From the NCBI GenBank assembly GCA_963763485.1, contig CAVXOW010000004.1, positions 124,001 to 188,000 on the forward strand: a DNA stretch of 64,000 bases. Direction: 5' to 3'. Below the pieces are notes generated by a model. That model ran no database searches and was not told the DNA's origin. It saw only the letters and a program-made list of their open reading frames with translations. Origin of the DNA: CAWCKS01 sp963763485. GTDB lineage: Bacteria > Pseudomonadota > Alphaproteobacteria > Rhizobiales > Xanthobacteraceae. The position numbers and the translations under genes are program-made. Shown here one piece after another: positions 1-8,192 of the stretch; the first letter of the stretch is position 1, and each line of letters starts with the position of its first letter.

Positions 1-80
1 ATCGGGACCGCGGCGGCTTCGACCTGGCCGACGACCTGCTTGAATGCCGATGACGCCAACACTGAATCGAGAATACCCAT
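1..80 (-). CDS. YidB/DUF937-like protein, N-terminal fragment
   Basis: Only the first 26 codons are inside the window, reading off the left edge. The start ATG (78-80 on the complement) has a clear AGGAG ribosome site about 7 nt upstream. The N-terminus begins MGILDSVLASSAFKQ, which resembles the start of YidB-like DUF937 proteins, small soluble proteins of unknown function. The assignment rests on this short start only and could be wrong; the gene itself is well supported by its start signals. Confidence 0.5.
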   Translation of the reverse strand, partial: MGILDSVLASSAFKQVVGQVEAAAVP

Positions 81-300
81 CGTGATCTCCTTTGGCGCAA
101 CCAGCGCTGATTAAGCGTGATCTTTCGGAAAACCGTATCGAACTTCCCGGATCGTGCTCATGTTCGTCGAGAGCATGACAAAATCAGGACAGCCGCGCTA
201 GGCCGCCTGACTCAATTGTCCGAAATCGGGTGTCGGCCGGCCGTCGCCGCGTCCATGTACTCAACAGCGTATTGGACAGCACAACAACCGTAACACGACG

Positions 301-1056
301 ATGACTCCTGCCCTGACATCCCGCCGAACCGCACCCCGCGATACCGGGCCCGGTGCCACCGATCGCGTCGACGCCGTCGACTGGGGCGCAGCCTCCTCAG
401 CGCTCGACGCCGACGGATTCGCTGTCATCCCGGGACTGCTCGATGGCGACGAGTGCCGCGCCATCGCTTCGCTGTATCCCGAAGACAAGGTATTCCGCAG
501 CCATATTCACATGGCGCGCCACGGTTTCGGTCGCGGCGAATACAAGTATTTTGCCTATCCCCTGCCCGAACTGATCGGCGATTTGCGCACAGCGCTCTAC
601 CCGCGGCTTGCGGCAATTGCCAATCGCTGGAACGACGTGCTCGGCGACACCGTGCGCTTCCCACCCGATCACGCATCATTCCTGAAGCGTTGCCACAAGG
701 CAGGCCAAGCCCGGCCGACGCCGCTGCTGCTGCGGTATGTCGAAGGCGACTACAACTGCCTGCACCAGGACCTTTATGGCGAGCACGTCTTCCCGCTGCA
801 AGTCGCGATCCTGCTGTCGGAAGTGGCTGAGGATTTTTCCGGCGGCGAGTTCGTCATCACCGAGCAGCGCCCGCGCATGCAGTCACGCGCTTCGGTCGTG
901 CCGCTCCGGCGCGGCGATGCCGTAGTGTTCGCGGTGCATCACCGCCCGGTGCGCGGCACGCGCGGTGTCTATCGCGTCAACCTGCGCCACGGCGTCAGCG
1001 CGATATGCAGCGGACTGCGCCACACGCTCGGCATCATCTTTCATGATGCGGCGTAA
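301..1056 (+). CDS. 2OG-Fe(II) oxygenase family protein
   Basis: A 251-residue cytosolic protein with the jelly-roll signature of 2-oxoglutarate/Fe(II) dioxygenases. The HxD iron ligands are seen as H155 and D157 (LHQDLYGE), the distal histidine as H230 in LRHGVS, and the 2OG-binding arginine as R240 (GLRHTLGI). GFAVIPGLL near residue 40 is the usual N-terminal strand of phytanoyl-CoA/prolyl hydroxylase-like members. The first 30 residues are low-complexity and poorly conserved-looking, and no Shine-Dalgarno is visible before the chosen ATG, so a later start is possible. It is convergent with the small RHH gene 4 nt away. The substrate is unknown. Confidence 0.8.
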   Translation: MTPALTSRRTAPRDTGPGATDRVDAVDWGAASSALDADGFAVIPGLLDGDECRAIASLYPEDKVFRSHIHMARHGFGRGEYKYFAYPLPELIGDLRTALYPRLAAIANRWNDVLGDTVRFPPDHASFLKRCHKAGQARPTPLLLRYVEGDYNCLHQDLYGEHVFPLQVAILLSEVAEDFSGGEFVITEQRPRMQSRASVVPLRRGDAVVFAVHHRPVRGTRGVYRVNLRHGVSAICSGLRHTLGIIFHDAA

Positions 1057-1059
1057 GCG

Positions 1060-1305
1060 TCACTCCGCGTCCGGCGTGTCCTTCAGTACGGTATGGCCGT
1101 CCGGGCCGCGGTTGAAGACGCCATAATCGCTGGATTTCACGCCGGCGGTTCCATCGACGCCAGCGGCCGCCAATCCAAACCTCAGCAACTCGCGAACCGC
1201 TGCCGCGCGCGTCGGCATGCGATGCTTGAAGCGAAAATCGTCAACTGCAGCCAGTTCTTCAGGCGAAAGCATCACCTGCAAACGTTCGCCACGCGTGTCG
1301 TTCAT
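1060..1305 (-). CDS. ribbon-helix-helix DNA-binding protein
   Basis: An 81-residue protein whose first half (ERLQVMLSPEELAAVDDFRF, then MPTRAAAVRELLRFGL) is a typical MetJ/Arc/CopG-type ribbon-helix-helix: a strand, helix A, and a helix B beginning with the conserved arginine after a proline. The remaining 30 residues are a variable tail. The start is placed at the ATG on 1303-1305 because it has an AGGGGG ribosome site 5-6 nt upstream; a longer reading from 1326 would swallow that site. No toxin gene lies next to it, so it is more likely a stand-alone regulator than an antitoxin. A dyad 23 nt upstream of the start could be its own operator. Confidence 0.7.
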   Translation of the reverse strand: MNDTRGERLQVMLSPEELAAVDDFRFKHRMPTRAAAVRELLRFGLAAAGVDGTAGVKSSDYGVFNRGPDGHTVLKDTPDAE

Positions 1306-1327
1306 CGTCACCCCCTTTAGCGACAAA

Positions 1328-1342
1328 TGAGTAACCTACTCA
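1328..1342. promoter_or_regulatory. candidate RHH operator (inverted repeat)
   Basis: TGAGTA-ACC-TACTCA is a perfect 6-bp inverted repeat with a 3-bp spacer, just upstream of the ribbon-helix-helix gene. A second dyad, TTTGCA...TGCAAA (1373-1390), lies in the same AT-rich divergent interval. Short GTA/TAC dyads are common targets of RHH proteins; autoregulation is inferred. Confidence 0.4.
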
Positions 1343-1479
1343 ACTTGCCAAGTGCGCGCTGGTTCCACTGATTTTGCACGTGACTGCAAATTAGCCAAAT
1401 AATCTAGCAAAATCAATTATTTACATGAACAATACGAGTGCTAGAGTGTTGGAGATCGGGGGCGCGGAGAAACAGCGCC

Positions 1480-1698
1480 ATGACCATTTATCGACTGCTT
1501 CAGAACTCTCCCTTGGGACCAGATGAGCTCAGCAAGCTGGGCGCAGCCTATGACCGAACGCTCCAGGCGCTCGGGCTCGCGGATCGCAACGACCCGATGA
1601 CGGAGCTCGTGGCGCGGAAGGTGCTCGCGATCCATCAGACCGGCGTTTGCGATCCTGTCCGTCTGTCGAAGCTCGCGGTCGAAGACCTGGCGCCGTGA
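1480..1698 (+). CDS. small conserved hypothetical protein
   Basis: A 72-residue acidic, helical protein (MTIYRLLQNSPLGPDELSK...). The shape, with alternating helices and the segment MTELVARKVLAIHQTGV near the middle, recalls small alphaproteobacterial proteins of unknown function found beside housekeeping genes. The ATG at 1480 is chosen over an upstream in-frame start because GGAGA precedes it at about 9 nt. It follows an unusually AT-rich interval shared with the divergent RHH gene. No catalytic motif, signal peptide or membrane segment is visible. Confidence 0.65.
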   Translation: MTIYRLLQNSPLGPDELSKLGAAYDRTLQALGLADRNDPMTELVARKVLAIHQTGVCDPVRLSKLAVEDLAP

Positions 1699-1903
1699 CA
1701 CGTCGGCACGATTCGCAGCGGTGACGGCGTGGGCGCTGATGCCTGACATGCTATCCGCGCCACAGCGGCTCCGCCTTCCTGCCGAAGGCAACTCTGCCTT
1801 CCTCGAAGCAGGTCACGCCGTCCACCGATTGGGTTGACCACCGCCGCCATGTTGGGCAAACGCGCACCGGCGATGCTCTGCATCGGGCCGGGGATTCCTT
1901 TGA

Positions 1904-2596
1904 ATGGCGCAGGCGGTTTTTCGCGAGGAGGTCGAACAGCAGGTGCTTGGCGACTACCTGCCGGCGAAGGGCTTTTTCGTCGAGGTCGGCGCGTTTCACC
2001 CCGTCGACTTCTCGCAAACCTTTTTGCTCGAGCAGCGCGGCTGGGACGGGCTATTGGTCGAACCGATCCCGGCGCAGGCGGAAAACCTGCGCCGCATGCG
2101 GCGTGCGCGGGTGTTCGAGGTTGCCTGTGGCAGCCCCGCACAACATGGGCGCACGCAGAAGATGTCGATTGCGGGAGCTTTGAGCTCGCTGCGCGCCGAT
2201 CAGAACGGCACCGGTCGAAGCGTCGATGTCCCGGTCCGCACGCTCAACTCCCTGCTCGCGGAAGCGAACGTGCAGCGTATCGATTTGCTGTCGGTCGACG
2301 TTGAAGGCGTCGAGCTCGACGTGCTCGCAGGGCTGTCGTTCGACAAATATCGCCCCGGCCTGATCCTGCTGGAAGATTTCGCCGAGCGGCTCGACAAGCA
2401 CCGTTTTATGCGCGCACGGGGCTACAAGCGGGTGCGCCGCACCGGCAACAACAGCTGGTACGTGCCTGACGAGCTGCCTTTCCCGCTGTCGGCGTTCGAG
2501 CGCTGGCAGCTGCTGCGCAAATACTACCTCGCACTGCCGACGCGCTGGCTCAAGAACAACGTCGTCGCGCCGCTGAAGAAGGCGATCGAGAGGTAA
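1904..2596 (+). CDS. FkbM family methyltransferase
   Basis: A 230-residue SAM-dependent methyltransferase of the FkbM type. The SAM motif I region is FFVEVGAFHPVDFSQTFLLE at about residues 24-43, followed by GWDGLLVEPIP, the family's acidic loop. The second hallmark, DLLSVDVEGVELDVLAGL at about 126-143, is intact. Members usually O-methylate sugars or other small molecules in surface polysaccharide or secondary metabolism; the acceptor is not deducible here because the gene stands alone. The basic C-terminal end (RYYLALPTRWLKNN region) may be membrane-peripheral. It is followed directly by a REP-like element. Confidence 0.85.
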   Translation: MAQAVFREEVEQQVLGDYLPAKGFFVEVGAFHPVDFSQTFLLEQRGWDGLLVEPIPAQAENLRRMRRARVFEVACGSPAQHGRTQKMSIAGALSSLRADQNGTGRSVDVPVRTLNSLLAEANVQRIDLLSVDVEGVELDVLAGLSFDKYRPGLILLEDFAERLDKHRFMRARGYKRVRRTGNNSWYVPDELPFPLSAFERWQLLRKYYLALPTRWLKNNVVAPLKKAIER

Positions 2597-2616
2597 GAGA
2601 AGCCGCAAGCGCCTCT

Positions 2617-2812
2617 CCGTCATCCTGAGGCGCGAGCTCTTGCGAGCCTCGAAGGATGAGCGGCACTCAAGTCGGCCTTGGCCGACTTGAGCATTGATAA
2701 TGTCGATATCGGGCATGCCCGATATCGATGCCGTCGCCCTTCGAGGGCCGCGCATCGCAGCCAAGTTTACGCAGGCTGCGCCTGCTATGGCACGGCCACC
2801 TCAGGGTGACGG
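2617..2812. repeat. REP-like intergenic element with terminal inverted repeats and nested palindromes
   Basis: The element starts CCGTCATCCTGAGG (2617-2630) and ends CCTCAGGGTGACGG (2799-2812), which are reverse complements at 13 of 14 positions. Inside are a 26-nt palindrome with 12-bp arms (2666-2691, core GTCGGCC..GGCCGAC) and a perfect 26-nt palindrome (2703-2728, core ATCGGGCATGCCCGAT). Related CGTCATCCTGAGG repeats are scattered between genes in Bradyrhizobium-like genomes. It has no coding potential. Confidence 0.8.
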
Positions 2813-2839
2813 ATCACTAAATTTCATTTCGGCTTAACC

Positions 2840-4057
2840 TCAGCGCCACAACTGCTTGCTCGCGAGCGCGGCGCCCTCCGCGAGAGTCTCGAGTTTTGCC
2901 CAGGCGATCTGCGGGTAAACGCGCCCGCCGAGGCCGCAATCGGTCGAGGCAATGACGCGTTCGCGCCCGACGAGATTGGCGAAGCGCAGGATGCGCTCGG
3001 CGACGAGCTCGGGATGCTCGACGACGTTGGTGGCGTGGCTGACGACACCCGGCAGGATCAGCTTGTCGCCGGGCAGCTTGACGTCCTGCCACACCCGCCA
3101 CTCGTGCTCGTGGCGGACGTTGCCAGCCTCGAACGAATAGGCCTGGCAATCCACCGCCAGCATCACCTCGACGATGTCGCGCATCGGGATGTCGGTGGTG
3201 TGGGGGCCGTGCCAGCTGCCCCAGCAGAGATGGAAGCGGATACGATCCTTCGGCAGGCCGCGGATCGCATGGTTGAGCGCCTCGACGCGCTTCATGGAGA
3301 AGCGCTGATACTCCGCGACCGTCGGCGCGGGATTGATCTGGTCCCAGTTCTCCGCAATGGAGGGATCATCGAGCTGCAGGATCAGTCCGGCGTCGATGAT
3401 CGCCTTGTATTCCTCGCGCATGGCGTCGGCGCAGGCAAACAGGAACTCGTCCTCGGTCGCATAATGCTTGTTGCCGATGCGCGAGGCGCTGCCCGGCGCA
3501 ATCGAGGTCATGAAGCCCTTCGGTCGACGCCGGCGGCCTTGAGGCCCGCCTTGAAATGCGCGATGTCGGCCGCGATCGCGGCCTGCCCGGTGTAGGTCAG
3601 CGGCGCAATGCAGACCGGGACCTGCATCGGCGATCGGCCCCGTCGACACGCCCGACTCCGGGTCCGCATAGGCGGTGCGAAACTTTTCGCGGTCGCGCCG
3701 GTCGGAAAAGCTGGTCAGCACGACCTCGCCGTCCTTGCGCCGCCGCGGCGGCACTTGTGCCAGCGACACGTTGGTCAGCTCGAGCCCGCCGAGGCGCTGG
3801 AACGAATAGCTCCACCAGGCGCCGTAATTGATTTTGTGGCGCATCGCCTTGCCGAATTCGCCATCGCCGGGAATGTCGATGCCGGCTGCCTTCTGCTGCT
3901 TGACGGTGTCGATCACCGCGGTCTTGAGCTGCGCTTGAAACGCCGCTTCGTTGGAGGTCTCGCCGGCGGCTCGCGCGCGGTTTGCCTCGATCAACGCATC
4001 GGGCCTCGGCAAACTGCCGGCGTGGCTGGTCAGAATTTTGGTGCTGCTACGTTGCAT
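2840..4057 (-). CDS. cobalamin-independent methionine synthase-like protein (frame disturbed, two compensating indels)
   Basis: About 405 residues resembling the C-terminal catalytic half of MetE, as in short vitamin-B12-independent methionine synthase/epoxyalkane:CoM-transferase-like proteins. Landmarks are TSHAGSLPRPD at the start, DIPGDGEFGK, the zinc-ligand segment RFHLCWGSWHGPH, and STDCGLGGR near the end, which supplies the other Cys ligand. The ATG at 4057 has GGGAGGA 5 nt upstream. Between about 3641 and 3522 the reading frame is wrong: one extra G in a GGGG run (3638-3641) and one missing base near 3522 restore MQVPVCIAPLTYTG and GVDxKGFMTS. The indels cancel, so the frame stays open but about 38 residues are scrambled. 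I think this is a sequencing error. Confidence 0.75.
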   Translation of the reverse strand: MQRSSTKILTSHAGSLPRPDALIEANRARAAGETSNEAAFQAQLKTAVIDTVKQQKAAGIDIPGDGEFGKAMRHKINYGAWWSYSFQRLGGLELTNVSLAQVPPRRRKDGEVVLTSFSDRRDREKFRTAYADPESGVSTGPIADAGPGLHCAADLHRAGRDRGRHRAFQGGPQGRRRRPKGFMTSIAPGSASRIGNKHYATEDEFLFACADAMREEYKAIIDAGLILQLDDPSIAENWDQINPAPTVAEYQRFSMKRVEALNHAIRGLPKDRIRFHLCWGSWHGPHTTDIPMRDIVEVMLAVDCQAYSFEAGNVRHEHEWRVWQDVKLPGDKLILPGVVSHATNVVEHPELVAERILRFANLVGRERVIASTDCGLGGRVYPQIAWAKLETLAEGAALASKQLWR

Positions 4058-4158
4058 CTGGGTCCTCCCGGGAAGCCGCCGGCATTCAAAGGCCGCGCAG
4101 CAACGCGTTAAGTCGCGCTCTCTTGTGCTAGTCTTGCCTGCCAACCGAGACTATCCCA

Positions 4159-5026
4159 ATGCACATCCTGATCAACGGTGTAAAACTGTTCTTCGACGTC
4201 GAGGGTGCCAAGCTCGTACCCGACGGCCCGGTGATGCGCGAGAAGCCGACGCTGCTGCTGCTGCACGGCGGCCCCGGAATTCGATCATGCATCGTTCAAA
4301 CCGCTCTACGCGCCGCTGACTGAGGTGGCCCAGCTCATCTACCTCGATCACCGCGGCAATGGCCGCAGCGACGGCGGCCCGACCGACAAATGGAATCTGG
4401 CGCAATGGGGCGACGACATCGCCGCGTTCTGCGATGCGCTCGGGATCGTCAAGCCTGTCGTGCTCGGGGTGTCGTTCGGCGGCATGGTGACGATGTCGTA
4501 TGCGACCCGCCATCCCGACCATCCGGCGAAGATCATCCTGATCACGACGATGGCGGCGGGCAATTCACATCGCGACCGCGCGGTGGCGATGTTCGAGCAA
4601 CTTGGCGGGCCGGAAGTCGGCACGCTGGCGCGGCGGCGCTTCCTCGAAGGCCGCGGCCAGGTCGATCGTGCCGATCTCGACAAATGGCGGACGCTGGCGA
4701 TGCCGCACTATCAGCGCACGCCCCGCGATCCGGACCTCGTCTCGCGCACGGTCAGCCGGCCCGAAGTGCTGCAGCATTTCACCCAGCCCGGCGGCGAAGG
4801 CCTCACCTTCAATATCCTTGGCGACCTCAAGCGCATCAAATGCCCGACACTGGTGCTCGGCGGCGATGACGACCCGATGACACCGATCGAGTGCCAGATC
4901 GAGATTGCCAATGCGATCCCAAAACATCTCGTGCAGTTCGAGCGGTATGCCAACTGCGGCCACGGCGTGGTGCCTGATGTCGGCGAACCCGCGCTGAAAG
5001 TGATCCGGGATTTCGTGGTGAGTTGA
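4159..5026 (+). CDS. alpha/beta hydrolase, proline iminopeptidase-like (frameshift)
   Basis: The protein begins MHILINGVKLFFDVEG at 4159 and runs into LLLLHGGPG, the oxyanion-hole HGGPG of proline-iminopeptidase-type alpha/beta hydrolases. One extra A near 4278 breaks the frame; removing it restores FDHASFKPLYAPL and joins the long downstream frame. That part carries YLDHRGNGRSD, the nucleophile elbow GVSFGG, the acid region GGDDDPMTP and the histidine region NCGHGVV, so the catalytic triad is complete. Total about 288 residues, normal for the family. It is divergent from the methionine-synthase-like gene. The real substrate (peptide, ester or lactone) cannot be told. Confidence 0.75.
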
Positions 5027-5188
5027 GGGTCGCCCGGCCGTCATAAATTGGCTTGGTTGACGCGACCGACATCTGCTTAGCCCTCAGGAGCGACTTGGTT
5101 TATGCCAGAAGCGGTCATCCGGGACGTCGCGCGCATATGACGCGAATGATATTCTTCAAGACATGTCAATGGTCTGGGAGGATCAACA

Positions 5189-5657
5189 ATGAACTCATAT
5201 TCAATCCGCTGCACCACAAGGATATGTGCTCGGCGCCGGTGAAGGTGAACATCTCGCTCACTTCGCCGACGCGGGTGATATCTTCATCGGGGTTGGCCCC
5301 GCCACCGGCTCAGCCGGTTTCGCGCTAGGCACCCAACAGGTGCGGGTCGGCGGGGGCATACCGATCCACCGGCATTTGCACATGGACGAAGCGTTCTACG
5401 TTCTGGAGGGAAGCGGAGTTTCTCGCTGAATGATGTCAGTTTTCAATTGAGAAGGGGGCAACGATATTCATTCCAAAGAACGCGTGGCACGGGTTCACCA
5501 CTCCCGAACACGAGTTGCTGTTGCTGTGGACATGGCACCTGCCGGTCTGGATGGTTTTTTCCGCGAAACCTGCAATCCGCCCGGGGTACCGCCGAAGCAA
5601 TTTTCTCGTGAGCAGATCCGCGAGATCGGCCGCAAATATGGGACAGAATACAGATAG
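5189..5657 (+). pseudogene. cupin domain protein, multiple frameshifts
   Basis: A recognisable single-domain cupin of about 155 residues spread over three frames. The ATG at 5189 has GGGAGG 7 nt upstream. The cupin motif 1, GGGIPIHRHLHMDEAFYVLEG (about 5350-5412), is intact in one frame, and motif 2, PKNAWHGFTTPE, in another. At least four single-base indels are needed to join them (near 5218, 5424, 5448 and 5530). The C-terminus QFSREQIREIGRKYGTEYR matches the usual end of such cupins. Four indels in 470 bases is more than elsewhere in the window, so true decay is plausible, but local sequence error cannot be excluded. Confidence 0.6.
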
Positions 5658-5719
5658 CTGATCGTCGCGCATCCGGTGGCGGGCTAGACCTTTGCGACCC
5701 TGCATATCGTGGCAGGCGC

Positions 5720-6331
5720 CTAGAACCGCAGCCCCAACGCGCGCAGATCCTGCTCGCACTGCTCGGCCGTGGTGAACAGCCGGGCCTGCAGCCCGACGCG
5801 CATCGCGCCGTCGACGTTGCCCTGAACGTCGTCCAGGAACACGGTCTCGGCGGGCTCGAGGCCGAACGTGTCGACGAGATGCCGGAAGATGCCTTCGTGC
5901 GGTTTCAGCATGCCGATCTCGGCGGAGACGACCGCGCCGTCGAACAGCTCCCAGAACTGGTACCGCGATTTCAGGTGCGCGACGATCTCGCGGACATTGT
6001 CGGTGAGCGCAAACAGCCGGTAGCCGGCGCTCTGCAGGCGGCGGGCAATCGCCTCGGTGCCGTCGACCGGCTCCTGATGATCCATGGCGTGAAACAACAG
6101 TGCCGCGGCCTCCTCCAGGGTCAGGCCGTGCTCGGCCTGGTAGGCCAGCTCCGCTTCGGCCTGGGTCAGCTCGCCGCGGTTCAGGCGAAGCCAGAGCGGC
6201 GAGCGCAGCAGCAGGGTGCGCTCCCGGTTGGCCGCGCCGTCAGGGTCGAGGTCGAAACAGCGCCGGATGACTTCCGGCGGCGACCAGCGAACGAAGACGT
6301 TGCCAATGTCGAAGACGACGTTCTTGATCAT
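5720..6331 (-). CDS. HAD-superfamily hydrolase, HAD-IA (YihX-like)
   Basis: A 203-residue phosphatase of the haloacid dehalogenase superfamily. Motif I is VVFDIGNVFV with nucleophile D8; as in YihX-type proteins the usual second Asp is replaced (FDxGN). Motif II is FALTDN (T/D at about 110), motif III lysine is in EIGMLKPHEGIF, and motif IV is VFLDDVQGNVDGA. The helical cap lies between about residues 20 and 85, as in subfamily IA. Likely a small-metabolite or sugar-phosphate phosphatase. Complete, with a modest GAGAG ribosome site. No operon partners. Confidence 0.85.
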   Translation of the reverse strand: MIKNVVFDIGNVFVRWSPPEVIRRCFDLDPDGAANRERTLLLRSPLWLRLNRGELTQAEAELAYQAEHGLTLEEAAALLFHAMDHQEPVDGTEAIARRLQSAGYRLFALTDNVREIVAHLKSRYQFWELFDGAVVSAEIGMLKPHEGIFRHLVDTFGLEPAETVFLDDVQGNVDGAMRVGLQARLFTTAEQCEQDLRALGLRF

Positions 6332-6479
6332 GTCGCTCTCGCTGAGGCGCGTTCATCCCCAACGGCACCACCCGATGCGCCACTCTGGCATGGCGCGAAT
6401 GAGATCGACAGTCGCGAGAGGCACACAGCATGCGCGGTCGCTCACATTCGCGAAAACGCCGCCGGCAGGAACCCGACGA

Positions 6480-6719
6480 TCAGAGCGCGCTGTCCCATGT
6501 GCCACGCGCCCAGCGTTGCACCGGGGCGGTGCGCAGCCAGCGCGATTGCTCGCGGCGCCGGAGCTGTTCGACCTTGATCAAACAGGTGTCGGACGGCTTG
6601 AGCCCGCAGCTTTCCCAGCGCTCGCAGTCGGCGCAAAAGAATTCGCCGTGATTGCCGGAGCCCGCGAGATTTTCGAGAATCTTCAGCGATATCCGCCGGA
6701 TAGTGTCGAACATAGCCAT
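6480..6719 (-). CDS. small cysteine-containing hypothetical protein
   Basis: 79 residues starting MAMFDTIRRISLKILENLAG. The ATG at 6719 has a strong GGAGG 5 nt upstream, which is the main evidence that it is real. The centre holds FFCADCERWESCGL, a Cys-x2-Cys plus a further Cys, suggesting a small metal site; there is no second full CxxC. The C-terminal part is rich in Arg and Trp. No signal peptide or membrane span. Function unknown. Confidence 0.55.
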   Translation of the reverse strand: MAMFDTIRRISLKILENLAGSGNHGEFFCADCERWESCGLKPSDTCLIKVEQLRRREQSRWLRTAPVQRWARGTWDSAL

Positions 6720-7006
6720 GACGACCTCCAAATCCTGAGATTATTCAGATTTATGGCAGGCCTGCCGGTTGCCGTTGTTGACCCAGCGCAAATCGTGCCG
6801 ATGGGCCCCATTGATACCGCAGCGCGGAAAGCGAATCGCGCCCGCCAACCGCACCTGCCTAGAAACGAGTCACCCTGACTAAACTTCGTGCAACCGAAAC
6901 GTGCCTTCGTGCGCGCCCGGCCCTTCATGGTTTAGGCCCGGTTAAGGGGAATCGATCAGCCTCTCCGCCATCGTCATTGACCGGCCTGAACAACTGGAGT
7001 GCCGAA

Positions 7007-8113
7007 ATGCCTGCGGCCGCAGCTGCCCTGAAGACCGCCCCATCCGCTCACGGTGGCGGGGCTCCTGACGACGAGAGCCGCACGGACGTTTCGACCCTGA
7101 CCGCGAGGCTCACCGCCGAGGTCAATCAGGTCGCCTGCGAAAAGACCGGCGAGATCCAGAAGATCACCAAGCAGATGAAGATGCTGGCGCTGAATGCGCT
7201 GATCGAAAGTTCGCGCGCGGGCACACACGGCGCGGGCTTTGCGGTGGTGGCGCAGGAGGTGCGCAGTGTCGGCCAGTCGGTCGAGAACATCGCCCAGGAC
7301 CTGGAAACCCAGCTGACCAAGCGCACTGGCGAACTGACGAAGTCGATCGAGGACATGGTCGAGCGCTCCAAGGGCGAACGCTTCGTCGATCTCGCGCTGA
7401 ACGCCGTCGAGCTGATCGATCGCAATCTCTATGAGCGGACCTGCGACGTGCGGTGGTGGGCGACGAACTCGGCCGTCGTGCAATGCGCGTCCAGCCGCTC
7501 CGAGGCCGACACCGCCTACGCCTCCCGGCGGCTCGCCGTCATCCTTGGCGCGTACACGGTCTATCTCGACCTCTGGCTCTGCGACCTGAGCGGCAACGTG
7601 ATCGCCAACGGCCGCGGCGACAAGTTCAAGGTGAAGGGCCAGAATGTCGCGAACACGCGATGGTTCCAGGAAGCGCTGACCTTGAGGTCAGGCGACGACT
7701 ACGTCGCCGGCGACATCGAACGGCAGCCGCTCCTCAACGACGCACAGGTCGCGACCTATTGCGCCGGCGTCCGCGAGGATGGCGCCGCCCACGGCAAGCT
7801 GCTCGGCATTCTCGCGATCCACTTCGACTGGGAAGCGCAGGCAAGCGCGATCGTGCGCGGGGTGCGGGTCGGTACGGATGAAAATGCGCGGGCCTTGCTG
7901 GTCGATTCCAATTGCCGCGTGATTGCAGCGTCCGACGGAGCAGGCTTGCTGACCGAGCACATCGCCTTGCGGCGCGACGGCAAGGCACAAGGCTTTTACC
8001 GCGATGTCGCCGGGACCTTGGTCGCGTTCCACATGACGCCGGGCTACGAAACCTATCGCGGACTCGGCTGGTACGGCGTGATCGTGCAGCCCGGTACCGG
8101 GGCGGCAAAGTAA
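7007..8113 (+). CDS. soluble receptor-like protein with MCP-type hairpin and C-terminal Cache domain
   Basis: 368 residues without any membrane segment. Residues about 45-105 match the signalling tip of methyl-accepting chemotaxis proteins: EIQKITKQMKMLALNALIES, then GAGFAVVAQEVRSVGQSVENI. Residues about 125-365 look like a periplasmic-type Cache sensor (LWLCDLSGNVIANGRGD, NTRWFQEAL, GKLLGILAIHFDWEAQA), yet the protein has no signal peptide, so the sensor must be cytoplasmic. The order signalling-then-sensor is the reverse of normal MCPs. ATG at 7007 is chosen for its GGAG at 7 nt. It could sense a cytosolic ligand and act on a chemotaxis or Wsp-like complex; no che genes are adjacent. Confidence 0.75.
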   Translation: MPAAAAALKTAPSAHGGGAPDDESRTDVSTLTARLTAEVNQVACEKTGEIQKITKQMKMLALNALIESSRAGTHGAGFAVVAQEVRSVGQSVENIAQDLETQLTKRTGELTKSIEDMVERSKGERFVDLALNAVELIDRNLYERTCDVRWWATNSAVVQCASSRSEADTAYASRRLAVILGAYTVYLDLWLCDLSGNVIANGRGDKFKVKGQNVANTRWFQEALTLRSGDDYVAGDIERQPLLNDAQVATYCAGVREDGAAHGKLLGILAIHFDWEAQASAIVRGVRVGTDENARALLVDSNCRVIAASDGAGLLTEHIALRRDGKAQGFYRDVAGTLVAFHMTPGYETYRGLGWYGVIVQPGTGAAK

Positions 8114-8192
8114 GTGCAGCCTCAGCCAGTAGTTAAAATCTGACAATTGGCACCCAACGTCACAAGACCCGGCACCACCATGGTCGTTCAGA

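Noticed and set aside
4058..4158. SAM or cobalamin riboswitch before the methionine-synthase-like gene
   Set aside because: The interval is about 100 bases shared with a divergent gene and shows no conserved riboswitch core.
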